Below are positions 17,285-26,129 of a stretch of DNA of 34,340 nt, piece after piece (the stretch's first letter is position 1; each line of letters starts with the position of its first letter). Source of the stretch: Promethearchaeota archaeon (GTDB lineage: Archaea > Asgardarchaeota > Thorarchaeia > Thorarchaeales > Thorarchaeaceae); contig JALVPN010000144.1 in the NCBI GenBank assembly GCA_027031765.1, forward strand, positions 41,384-75,723, in the 5' to 3' direction. A program made the translations under genes and the position numbers. The notes beneath the pieces were generated by a model. The model had not been told where the DNA came from, did not search any database, and saw only the letters and a program-made list of their open reading frames with translations.

Positions 17285-20200
17285 TTGGTCTACATTGAGA
17301 AGATTGTGGTCAAAGGGTTCAAGTCGTTTGGTCGCGAAACGGTGACCATCAGGCTGAGCCCGGGATTCACATGTGTTGTTGGACCTAACGGCTCCGGCAA
17401 GTCCAATGTGATTGATGCGATACTGTTCGTCTTGGGGCAACTCAGTGCAAAGACGCTGCGTGCTACTGTGTTCTCGGACCTGCTCTATAAGCCACCAAAA
17501 CCAGGTATGCCACCGGGCGCAAGGAAGGCGGTCGTGGAACTGCACTTCAACAACCAGGACCGCAAGCTGAAGGTCGATGCAGACAAGGTGGTCATTGCAA
17601 GAGAACTGGACGAGTCGGGCAAGTCGGTCTGCAGGGTTAACGGCAAGGTCGTTACAAGGGCGACTGTACTGGATGTGCTAGGGAGCATAGGTGTCGACCC
17701 AAACGGGTACAACCTTGTGCTGCAGGGTGAGATAGCACAGATGGTGAAGGTGAGCCCGAACGACCGTCGCAAGTTGATTGAAGAGATTGCTGGAATCTCG
17801 GCGTACGACGAACAGAAAGAACGTGCCCTGAAGAAGCTAGCGGAAAGCGAGGCTAATCTTGGCAAGGTGGAGGCACAGCTGCAAGAACGGCGCCGACAGC
17901 TCGAACGACTCGAGCTGGAGAGAGAGGATGCGCTCAAATATACCGAGATCCAGTCGAGGATGCAACAGATACGGGTTGACAGGCTGGCGTGGACCATCCT
18001 CAAGGCGCAGAGTAGGACTAGAACCATAAAGGAGAACCTCGTTGAGCGTGCGGAGAGGGCCAGACAGCTGGAGGAGAGGGTCAGGGAAGTCGAGAAGGCC
18101 ATAGACACCGCCGAAACAGAAATTGAAGAGATTGACCGGGCCATTGACCAGATCACAGGCAGCGAGTCTGCACGGGTGTCAGAACAACTGGGAAAGGCCT
18201 CAGCAGCACTCGAACATGTGAGAAGAGAGTTTGAGGGGCGAGCCAAGGAGCTTGAGGGCAAGAGGGCACTGCTCACCGTGACGCAGGAACAGATTGCCGG
18301 CTTGGGTCGCGAGATTGAGGAGGCCACCCGACAGATTGAGGAGAAGGAGAACAGGCTCAAAGAGGTGGTCGCCGAGGTCGAGGGCTGTGAGGACAGTATC
18401 CGACGACTTGAGACAGTTTCCGAACGGGAGCAAGCCCAGTTCCTCGAAACGACACAGAAGCTCCAAGAGCTCAACAGACTGGTCGCTGCGCTTGACGAAC
18501 AAATCTCAGAAGCCCGTTCCCAAGTCAGGTCGAACAAGAGGGACATAAGGCTCCTGTACGAGGACATAGAGGACGCCAAGGGCGCCCTTGAGAGGGCCGA
18601 GGCCGAGCGTGAGGAACTGGAGAGGACAGTTCCGGAGAAGCGCCAGGAGTTGGAAGTCCTTGAGCGTGAGGAGGAGGACACCCAGGACCAGCTGGTACGT
18701 GTCCGTGAGCAGCTGTCCAGAGTCGGTGCCGAGGTGGCCGAAACAAGCAAGATTGTCAGCGAGACCCGGGAGGAGCTCGTCAAGATACGTGCCCGGCAGG
18801 ATGCACTTAGAGAGGCTGAAGAGGCATTTCTGAGGAGGAAACGAGCTGTTGCACGAGTGCTACAGCTGAGGGACACGGGAGAAGTGGACGGGATCTATGG
18901 CACCGTTGCGGAGCTGGGCAAGATCAATCCAGACTACGCGGTCGCAATGGAGGTGGCCGGTGGAAACAGGCTCTCTTACATCGTCGTGGAAGACGAAGAT
19001 GTCGCGACCAAGTGCATAAGAGTCCTGAAACAGGAGCGTGTTGGTCGTGCGTCATTCATCCCGCTGAACAAGATCAGGACACGCGCGCCCGGAAAGCTGC
19101 CCGATGATGACGGTGTGATTGGTTTTGCACTAGACCTCGTCAGTTTCGACAAGCGACTACAGCCCGCATTCGAGTTCGTCTTCTCGGACACCATTGTTAC
19201 CGAGGACTTTGAGGCGGCCAAGCGCATCGGCTTCAGGGGCAACCGTGCGGTCTCGCTGGATGGGGACCTTGTTGAGCGTTCGGGACTGGTCACGGGAGGA
19301 CACTACCAGAGGCAGACGGCCGGGCTCACACTGCAGATTGAAGACACAACACCGGAGGTCATCACCCGCCTCGAAGGCCTTGAAAACATACTGGCTGGGC
19401 TGCTGCAGAAACAGGAGGAACTAGAAGCAACAAGACAACGTCTTGAGAAGCAGGCCCAAGACCTGTCGAAGAAGCTGTATGTTGGACGGATGGAACTCGA
19501 ACGGCTCGAGGAACGGCTTGGAGACCGTCAGACCCGTGTGTCTATGTTGACCGAGAGAATAGAGGAGAACGGACAACGTGTTGCAGCCCTAGAGAGAGAG
19601 ACCCACGAACTGGAAGAGGAGATGGACAGGCTAATAGCGGAGAAGGAACGTATTCAGGAGGAACGGGACGCCTGCAACGAGATACTTGCACGGTCGGATG
19701 TTGCAAGGGTCAACCAAGAGATACGCGATTTGAAAGTGGTGCTTGAACGCAAGGCCCGTGAGAGAGATGAGATAAAGGACGCGTTGTCTAGGCTGAGAAC
19801 CAGCGTTGAGGAGAGGTTTAGACCGCGTGTCCACGAACTCCAGAGAAGACTTGATGCCACGGAGAGAGAGATACCAACACTGGAGGCCCAAGTACGTGAG
19901 TTGGAGCAGGAACTTAAGGAAAAAGAGGCCCAGTACGAAACGCTCAGAAGCGAACATGCCCGGATAGAGGCTTCTGTGAAGGACAGACGTATCCGTCAGG
20001 CCGAGTTGAAGAGAAAACTTGCCGACCTGCGACGCGCGCTCGATGAAACAAAGGACGAGCGGACCCAGAACGACAAGGCGATATACCGGCTGCAGACCGA
20101 ACAGGCACGTCTGGAGAACGAGCTGGTCGGAGTGGAGGCCGAACTGGCCAACCTAGCCGATGTCAGAGAGGAACTGGAGAAGAGGCGGTCGATGCGGGAG

Positions 20201-20875
20201 GTGACATACAGGGAGCTCGACGAGATGACGGAGAAGATCAGGGAACTTGAGCGGGAACTCGATGAGATGGGGCCGGTCAACATGAAGTCGCTGACAGACT
20301 ATGAGGCTGAACGTGAGAGGTACGAGGAGATTGTTGACAGGAAGGTCAAACTGGAGGAGGAACACAAGGAAATCCTGCGGTTCATGGAGGAGCTGGAGGC
20401 TGAGAAGACGCGGAAGTTCCTCAGGGTGTATAATGAGATAGCGGACAACTTCTCAAGGGTGTTTGCCAAGCTCTCACCGGGTGGAGAAGCACATCTGATG
20501 CTTGAGAACCCTGAGCACCCGCTCATGGGGGGGATAATTGTAAAGTCAAAGCCGCAGGGCAAGGATGTCGTCACGCTGGATGCCATGAGCGGTGGGGAGA
20601 AGACGCTCACAGGGCTGGCCCTGATATTTGCAGTGCAGATGTACAGCCCCGCAAGCTTCTACGTCTTTGATGAGATTGATGCAGCCCTTGATGATGTAAA
20701 CGCACACAATGTTGCGACTCTCATCTCAGAGATGTCGAAGTCATCGCAGTTCATTGTGGTATCCCTGAGGGAGGCCACCGTTAGCAAGGCAGACCTGTTA
20801 ATCGGAGTTTCGAACCAAGACGGTATCTCACGGATCGTTTCGGTCGACCTGGAGGGGGTGACGAGCACTGCATGA
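17285..20875 (+). CDS. smc: SMC chromosome-segregation ATPase
   Basis: GFKSFGRETVTIRLSPGFTCVVGPNGSGKSNVIDAILFVLGQ, long coiled coils, hinge GIYGTVAELGKINPDYAVAMEVAGGNR, signature LDAMSGGEKTLTGLALIFA, Walker B FYVFDEIDAALDD. Confidence 0.98.
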   Translation: MVYIEKIVVKGFKSFGRETVTIRLSPGFTCVVGPNGSGKSNVIDAILFVLGQLSAKTLRATVFSDLLYKPPKPGMPPGARKAVVELHFNNQDRKLKVDADKVVIARELDESGKSVCRVNGKVVTRATVLDVLGSIGVDPNGYNLVLQGEIAQMVKVSPNDRRKLIEEIAGISAYDEQKERALKKLAESEANLGKVEAQLQERRRQLERLELEREDALKYTEIQSRMQQIRVDRLAWTILKAQSRTRTIKENLVERAERARQLEERVREVEKAIDTAETEIEEIDRAIDQITGSESARVSEQLGKASAALEHVRREFEGRAKELEGKRALLTVTQEQIAGLGREIEEATRQIEEKENRLKEVVAEVEGCEDSIRRLETVSEREQAQFLETTQKLQELNRLVAALDEQISEARSQVRSNKRDIRLLYEDIEDAKGALERAEAEREELERTVPEKRQELEVLEREEEDTQDQLVRVREQLSRVGAEVAETSKIVSETREELVKIRARQDALREAEEAFLRRKRAVARVLQLRDTGEVDGIYGTVAELGKINPDYAVAMEVAGGNRLSYIVVEDEDVATKCIRVLKQERVGRASFIPLNKIRTRAPGKLPDDDGVIGFALDLVSFDKRLQPAFEFVFSDTIVTEDFEAAKRIGFRGNRAVSLDGDLVERSGLVTGGHYQRQTAGLTLQIEDTTPEVITRLEGLENILAGLLQKQEELEATRQRLEKQAQDLSKKLYVGRMELERLEERLGDRQTRVSMLTERIEENGQRVAALERETHELEEEMDRLIAEKERIQEERDACNEILARSDVARVNQEIRDLKVVLERKARERDEIKDALSRLRTSVEERFRPRVHELQRRLDATEREIPTLEAQVRELEQELKEKEAQYETLRSEHARIEASVKDRRIRQAELKRKLADLRRALDETKDERTQNDKAIYRLQTEQARLENELVGVEAELANLADVREELEKRRSMREVTYRELDEMTEKIRELERELDEMGPVNMKSLTDYEAERERYEEIVDRKVKLEEEHKEILRFMEELEAEKTRKFLRVYNEIADNFSRVFAKLSPGGEAHLMLENPEHPLMGGIIVKSKPQGKDVVTLDAMSGGEKTLTGLALIFAVQMYSPASFYVFDEIDAALDDVNAHNVATLISEMSKSSQFIVVSLREATVSKADLLIGVSNQDGISRIVSVDLEGVTSTA

Positions 20876-21585
20876 GTGATGACAACACCCCCTTCTGGGC
20901 CACGCCCCCGTATATACTGTTGACCGACGTGCTCCAACTTGACAAGGTCGACCCCTGGAACGTCGATGTCGGAAAGCTTGTGAGGGAGTTCCTTGAGGAG
21001 ATGAAACGACTTGGTGACATCGATTTCAGGGTCTCTGGCAGTGCGTTGTACTCTGCATCAGTCATATTCATGCGCAAGACACGGGATCTCGTGAAGATGG
21101 GGGTGCTACCACCGGAGGAGGACGAGGAGGAGGAGCTCGAAATCCCACTGATTAGACCCCCGTTCAGACTCACGAACCGGCGTGTGACCATTGAGGAACT
21201 GCTCGTCGCGATGGACAGAGTCCTCTCCCGAGGCATCAGAGGACGGCCGTCACCTAGCAGACGGAAGAGGGGCTCACAGGTGGCACCCCCGACCTTGAAG
21301 ATGGAGGTAAGCGAAACAAATGTGGAGGAAACAATAGCAGAAGTGTATGCAGACCTCCGGCAGATGATGGGAGTTGGCAGTACCTGTCGATTTGAAGACC
21401 TGCTCGTCAACAACACCAGACGTGAGATTGTACGTGTGTTCTTCTCCCTGCTGTACTTGTATGCAAGGGGGTACATTGACCTGTGGATGGACGAGGAGCA
21501 GACAATCTGGGTCAGGCTTCTCGCACCGCCAGTCAGCGGACACGAACAGCTCGCACAGGTCGAACAACAACACGGGCCCAGGTGA
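20872..21585 (+). CDS. scpA: Segregation and condensation protein ScpA (kleisin)
   Basis: ATGA overlap with smc; PPYILLTDVLQLDKVDPWNVDVGKLVREFLEEMKRLGDIDFRVSGSALYSASVIFMRKTRDL matches ScpA N-terminus. Confidence 0.93.
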   Translation: MSDDNTPFWATPPYILLTDVLQLDKVDPWNVDVGKLVREFLEEMKRLGDIDFRVSGSALYSASVIFMRKTRDLVKMGVLPPEEDEEEELEIPLIRPPFRLTNRRVTIEELLVAMDRVLSRGIRGRPSPSRRKRGSQVAPPTLKMEVSETNVEETIAEVYADLRQMMGVGSTCRFEDLLVNNTRREIVRVFFSLLYLYARGYIDLWMDEEQTIWVRLLAPPVSGHEQLAQVEQQHGPR

Positions 21586-21588
21586 GGA

Positions 21589-22131
21589 TTGTTGGACGAG
21601 GACATGGTGACACTTGAGGCTGCACTGTATGTCACCGGTCGGCCGATGGCCTTGGAGGAACTCGCATCGCTCATTGGGAAGGCCGAGTCCACGACCAGGA
21701 AGCTGCTTGAAGAGCTCGCATTCGAGTATGACAGGCGTGGCGGGGCTCTCGAGGTAGTTGCACTCCCGCGTGACCGCTACGTACTGCAACTGAAGCCAGA
21801 ACTGACGCCCCGTGTTGGAAAGCTGATCCCAGGTGGCCTGCTGTCATTTGCGACGCTGCAGACCCTCGTGTACATTGCGCTGAAGCAGCCAATCCTTCAG
21901 TCAGAACTTGTGTTGCAACGTGGGACACAGGCATACGAACATGTGAGAGAACTTGTAGACAAGAAGTTCGTACAGGCGACTCCCGAGCGGCGCACCCAAC
22001 GGCAGGAAACAACACCACTGTTTGCAGACTACTTTGGGTTTGACCACGACAAGGTGAAGATGAAAGCACAGCTGCGACATAGGATGAGGAAAATCCTTGA
22101 GGAGCAACGACTGGCAGAACAGAACTCCTAA
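21589..22131 (+). CDS. scpB: Segregation and condensation protein ScpB
   Basis: LEAALYVTGRPMALEELASLIGKAESTTRKLLEELAFEYDRRGGALEVVALPRDRYVLQLKPEL; downstream of scpA. ATG 21604 is an alternative start. Confidence 0.92.
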   Translation: MLDEDMVTLEAALYVTGRPMALEELASLIGKAESTTRKLLEELAFEYDRRGGALEVVALPRDRYVLQLKPELTPRVGKLIPGGLLSFATLQTLVYIALKQPILQSELVLQRGTQAYEHVRELVDKKFVQATPERRTQRQETTPLFADYFGFDHDKVKMKAQLRHRMRKILEEQRLAEQNS

Positions 22132-23144
22132 CACACACGGGGGACAGGCTCACCATAGGGGACTTGGATGAGCTTCCGACCACCAATGGCAGTCTTCATG
22201 GTGACACGTGGTGGGCCCTGACGGATAGTGCCTACTACACAGGCGTTTCTCGTAGTACTGTGCTCTGCGAGTGCCTCAAGTATGGCATCTGTCCTCTCAT
22301 GGTCGACTGCCATCACGGCAACCCCCTCACAGCTCATCTCGAACGGGTTCAGACCAAGGATTTCACACAGTGAGTAGACCTCAGGTCTGACTGGCACCTT
22401 GTCCTCTACGAGCTCGATTTCCACATGCGACTTGTAGGCAATCTCGTTCAGCGCAACTGCAGTGCCCCCACGGGTCGGGTCTTTCATCGCATGGACACCA
22501 CCGACATCCAGGCAGTCTTTGATGGGATGCCAGAGGGGGGCAACATCGCTTGTGAGGGACGTTGAGAACTCAAGCCCCTCACGGTGGGCAAGCAGTGTGG
22601 TGCCATGGCTCCCAATGGGGCCGGTCACTATGAGGTCGTCACCAATACAGGCCCCGCTATCGGTGACGGGTGCGTCGAGATAAAGACGACCAATCCCGGT
22701 GGTAGACATGATGAGGCCGTCAATAGTGCCGGGTGGCATGACCTTTGTATCGCCGGCAATCATGGCCACATCTAGACTCTCAAGGACACTGTTCAGCGAC
22801 TCCAAGATGCGACGCAGGGTGTCAATCTCAAAGCCCTCCTCCACCACGATTGTGTTGGTCATGGCGATGGGCTCAGCACCCATGACTGCAAGGTCGTTGA
22901 TGGTGCCACAGGCGGTCAGGGTACCGAGGTCGCCACCCGGAAAGAAGAGGGGCTGCACGGTATGAGCGTCGGTACAGACCACCAAGTGACCTGAAGGGGG
23001 GACTGGGAGTGTGGCGCCGTCATCCATCTCATCAAGACCGACCCGGCCCAAGGACCGCTTCGAGAAGGAGGGGATGACCACCTGTTCGAGTAGACGCTGC
23101 ATCAGCTTGCCGCCACCACCATGTGCGGCCTCAATCCGGTCCAT
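22128..23144 (-). CDS. hypE: Hydrogenase maturation protein HypE (C-terminal PRVC)
   Basis: AHGGGGKLMQRLLEQV, VVCTDAHTVQPLFFPGGDLGTLTACGTINDLAVMGAEP, MKDPTRGGTAVALNEIA, terminal PYGEPVPRVC with the catalytic-type C-terminal Cys. Confidence 0.95.
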   Translation of the reverse strand: MDRIEAAHGGGGKLMQRLLEQVVIPSFSKRSLGRVGLDEMDDGATLPVPPSGHLVVCTDAHTVQPLFFPGGDLGTLTACGTINDLAVMGAEPIAMTNTIVVEEGFEIDTLRRILESLNSVLESLDVAMIAGDTKVMPPGTIDGLIMSTTGIGRLYLDAPVTDSGACIGDDLIVTGPIGSHGTTLLAHREGLEFSTSLTSDVAPLWHPIKDCLDVGGVHAMKDPTRGGTAVALNEIAYKSHVEIELVEDKVPVRPEVYSLCEILGLNPFEMSCEGVAVMAVDHERTDAILEALAEHSTTRNACVVGTIRQGPPRVTMKTAIGGRKLIQVPYGEPVPRVC

Positions 23145-23417
23145 ATGACATATCTCCGAAGAGCACTATATGCTATCATCACCTCACGACCACTAGGGAG
23201 TATATGAAGTGGACGATAGGGTGGCAGACAACAGGGCTGCGGGCATCAGTCCGACAACAGTTCTGCCGGGCATGCGACCATGACCTGACGGGCTGTTGTG
23301 TACATGGTGTGACTCAGCGGTGCCCGGTACAGTTGGCCTAGCGTGCACTATTCTATTACATAATGCTTAAAACCACAGTACAGTGGTCGACATTGACTGA
23401 AAGATGAGGTCATAGAG

Positions 23418-23795
23418 ATGGGTGTATGGCACAGGAGATCTCGCCGGTCACCAACTGGGGCAAAACGAAAGCCCTTCCGGAGCAAGAGAAAGTTCGAGAT
23501 GGGACGTGTGCCCACTGAAACCCTTGTTGGCGAGCCCAAGCTGTTGAGGGTTGACAGTAAGGGCACACGGAAGAAGACGCCGGCGCTGAGGCTCAACATG
23601 GTGAATGTGACAGACCCGAAGAAGAACGTGACCTACCGGGCGGAAATCCTTGACGTTGAAGAGAACAAGGCGAACATGGACTATCAGCGCAGAAAGGTCA
23701 TTACACGGGGCACCATAATCAAGACATCAAAGGGTAGAGCGAGAGTCACCAGCAGGCCGGGACAGGACGGCGTGCTAAATGCAGTGCTCATCTAG
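23418..23795 (+). CDS. rps8e: 30S ribosomal protein S8e
   Basis: MGVWHRRSRRSPTGAKRKPFRSKRKFEMGRVPTETLVGEPKLLRVDSKGTRKKTPALRLN...YQRRKVITRGTIIKTSKGRARVTSRPGQDGVLNAVLI. Confidence 0.97.
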   Translation: MGVWHRRSRRSPTGAKRKPFRSKRKFEMGRVPTETLVGEPKLLRVDSKGTRKKTPALRLNMVNVTDPKKNVTYRAEILDVEENKANMDYQRRKVITRGTIIKTSKGRARVTSRPGQDGVLNAVLI

Positions 23796-24232
23796 GTGTG
23801 GGCCTGTCCGCCGCACTGGGCTGGCTCTGTGGGGCATATCTGGTCGTCCGGCCCCTCCATCTCGACCTCTATGTTGGTCACAATAAACTCCTTGCCACCT
23901 ACAATCACAGTGGCACTGCTGCCGCAACTCGGGCACTGCATTGGCGCAAACATGGCAATCTCTGGTGATAGACCACCAGGTGTCTGTGCGACACCTTCGT
24001 AGCCGCACTCCTGACACTGGATACGACCATGGACGATATCAATGTTCAGCGTGGCGCCCTCCAGCAGGGTGCCCTTCGATGCAACTTCAAAGTTGAACTC
24101 CAGTTGTTCTGGTATTAGGAATGTGAACTCGCCCACCTGTACATTTACGGCAACGACACGTCGCACGTTGTGCTGTGTTGCAGTTTCCAGTGCGGCCTCC
24201 ACAATCGAACACGCAGCCGAGAACTCGTGCAT
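23792..24232 (-). CDS. hypA: Hydrogenase/urease nickel incorporation protein HypA
   Basis: MHEFSAACSIVEAALE start, VQVGEFTFLIPEQLEFNFEVASKGTLLEGATL, zinc motif CQEC...CPSC. Start reset to MHE. Confidence 0.92.
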   Translation of the reverse strand: MHEFSAACSIVEAALETATQHNVRRVVAVNVQVGEFTFLIPEQLEFNFEVASKGTLLEGATLNIDIVHGRIQCQECGYEGVAQTPGGLSPEIAMFAPMQCPSCGSSATVIVGGKEFIVTNIEVEMEGPDDQICPTEPAQCGGQAHT

Positions 24233-24336
24233 TGGGTACCGACCGTGTGACACCGGACGACTGGCATTAAGTGGTTTTTGATACAGGCTGGGCTGGTGCG
24301 ACCCTTTATATGAACGTGCGGTGTCAATATAACGTG

Positions 24337-24486
24337 ATGGCCGTGCCGCAACTTGACTGCAAGACGCAAATCGTCGACAACTTGTACGAAGAGCCGACCA
24401 AGGACTGGGTGCGAGTGTCTACTGTATCTGTCGCGGAAACCGGTGGTACGGAGCAAGCAGGTGAGGCCATTGAGCAGGACGCATGA
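24337..24486 (+). CDS. Small uncharacterised protein (49 aa), possibly leaderless
   Basis: MAVPQLDCKTQIVDNLYEEPTKDWVRVSTVSVAETGGTEQAGEAIEQDA; TATA-like CTTTATATG about 26-30 nt upstream of the ATG. Confidence 0.45.
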   Translation: MAVPQLDCKTQIVDNLYEEPTKDWVRVSTVSVAETGGTEQAGEAIEQDA

Positions 24487-24868
24487 CGAGGAGAGCCAGA
24501 CGCTGGAGCTCGAAGACCTCCTCAAGGAGCTCGAGAGCGACGACGAACAGGTACTGATTGGGGCAATAGACAGACTTGCGATGCTCGACGACCCGCGGGC
24601 CACAGAATACCTCATACGATGTTTGAAGGACGGACGCTACATTGTAAGGATATTTGCTGCGGCACAGCTTGGTGAACGGAAGGACGAGGCTGCAATCGAA
24701 CCCCTCATAGAAACGCTCAGGGATGAGTCCCTGTTTGTCCGGCAGACAGCAGCGGGTGCACTGGAGAACATAGGAGGGCAGAGGGCACTGGAGGCAGTGC
24801 GCAAGGCGGAGGAGGAAGGACGGCTCCTAGACGAGCTGCCGGAGGGCAAACGCCTCGACCCTGATTGA
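24461..24868 (+). CDS. HEAT-repeat protein
   Basis: DDEQVLIGAIDRLAMLDDPRATEYLIRCLKDGRYIVRIFAAAQLGERKDEAAIEPLIETLRDESLFVRQTAAGALENIGGQRALEAV. GTG 24461 or TTG 24470 start; the rest of the listed ORF upstream looks non-coding. Confidence 0.8.
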   Translation: MRPLSRTHDEESQTLELEDLLKELESDDEQVLIGAIDRLAMLDDPRATEYLIRCLKDGRYIVRIFAAAQLGERKDEAAIEPLIETLRDESLFVRQTAAGALENIGGQRALEAVRKAEEEGRLLDELPEGKRLDPD

Positions 24869-24884
24869 AATACAGCGTAGGGCA

Positions 24885-26021
24885 TCAGTCCTCAACTATG
24901 TACACGATGTTCTCGCGTCCTTCGCGGAACCGTTTGATGAGGCCGTGTGCTTCGAGAGCCGTCAGAATCATACTTACGCGGGACTGCGAGAGGCCCAGTC
25001 CGGTATACAGCTCCTTCTGGAAGCAGGAACCGCCCCGGTTGCGGATTGCACCAAGTACTTCCTGTTCATCTTCAGTCAGGCCAACAAGCCGTACTGGTCG
25101 GGCCCTCCGTGCAAGTCTAGTGATGCGGGGCCACGAAATGCCAAGTCCGACCCCCAGAGCGAAACAGATGGCGGCCAGTCCCAAGCTGACCGGCCCTATG
25201 ACTGGTGCTCCGGGAGTGCCAAGGTTGGGCACCTGATAGCGGACTATGAAGACGCGTTCCTGACCGGGCTCGAGGACTGGTATCCGCCACTCGAAGACTA
25301 GAGACATCCCATCCGTCGAGTTTTCATAGCCACGGGGATAGACCGGTGACACAGATGTCGGGGACAGAGTGGCCTCCGGAGGGAGCACGACCACAAGCGA
25401 CAGGTTTTGGACACTGGTTGTCGGACGTACATAGAACAGGAAGTCTACATGGGAGTGCGTCCCATCGGGGGTGAGTTGTGGCGGCGACTGGAGGTCGTCT
25501 GCGGAGAGCTCCAGGTGGACGGAGGCCATACCACCCGGGTCGATTGGACGGACAAGGTTGAGGAGGACGTCCGTCTGACGCCCAGCCATGACAACATTGG
25601 CCTCGGCTGCGGAGTTGTTCACAAGGGCACTCCGGAGGCGCAGCGACATGGAGTCTATACTGATTGCCACAGACTCCACCGGTTCGGCCCCGTGATTGAC
25701 AATGCGTGTGTCCACCGCCATTGTACTGTGACCATCGCTCTGGAGCCAGATACGGATGGTCAAGGGATTGAGCACAAGGGCCTGTCCAGTAGCCTCAGAA
25801 GGAACGATACGGACAGACGGTGGTGGGGATGCGACTATGGAGCGTGTGCGTGCTACTGCCCCCAGATCAGACCATGGGAGGGCCATTTGAGACCCGGGTT
25901 GTTGTACACCGCAGGATATGGGATAGAAAGCCCCAGCTGTTAGTATCTGAGAGAGGAGGAACAGGAACAGGGTGGCAGTGGCTGTGTGGAAAGAGGTATT
26001 GGGCCGTAGCACTGTTGTCAC
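24885..26021 (-). CDS. Membrane-anchored regulator: signal/anchor, extracytoplasmic domain, TM, C-terminal winged-helix
   Basis: N-terminal hydrophobic ATATLFLFLLSQILTAGAFY; TM VIGPVSLGLAAICFALGVGLGISWP; wHTH LTEDEQEVLGAIRNRGGSCFQKELYTGLGLSQSRVSMILTALEAHGLIKRFREGRENIVYI. Confidence 0.8.
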   Translation of the reverse strand: MTTVLRPNTSFHTATATLFLFLLSQILTAGAFYPISCGVQQPGSQMALPWSDLGAVARTRSIVASPPPSVRIVPSEATGQALVLNPLTIRIWLQSDGHSTMAVDTRIVNHGAEPVESVAISIDSMSLRLRSALVNNSAAEANVVMAGRQTDVLLNLVRPIDPGGMASVHLELSADDLQSPPQLTPDGTHSHVDFLFYVRPTTSVQNLSLVVVLPPEATLSPTSVSPVYPRGYENSTDGMSLVFEWRIPVLEPGQERVFIVRYQVPNLGTPGAPVIGPVSLGLAAICFALGVGLGISWPRITRLARRARPVRLVGLTEDEQEVLGAIRNRGGSCFQKELYTGLGLSQSRVSMILTALEAHGLIKRFREGRENIVYIVED

Positions 26022-26129
26022 CGGAACTGTTCATCTGAGGAGCAGGACACAGCAGGACAGTTGAGGGATATCACAAAATAAAGGAGATGGCGGGTGTTTC
26101 CGCCATCACCGTGCACTAGGCCAGACAGA

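Noticed and set aside
17485-18876. 463-aa ORF antisense to smc
   Set aside because: Ser/Leu-rich translation typical of the complement of a Glu/Arg-rich coiled coil; smc is certain.
20781-21692. 303-aa ORF antisense to scpA
   Set aside because: Ser-rich shadow ORF of a well-supported gene.
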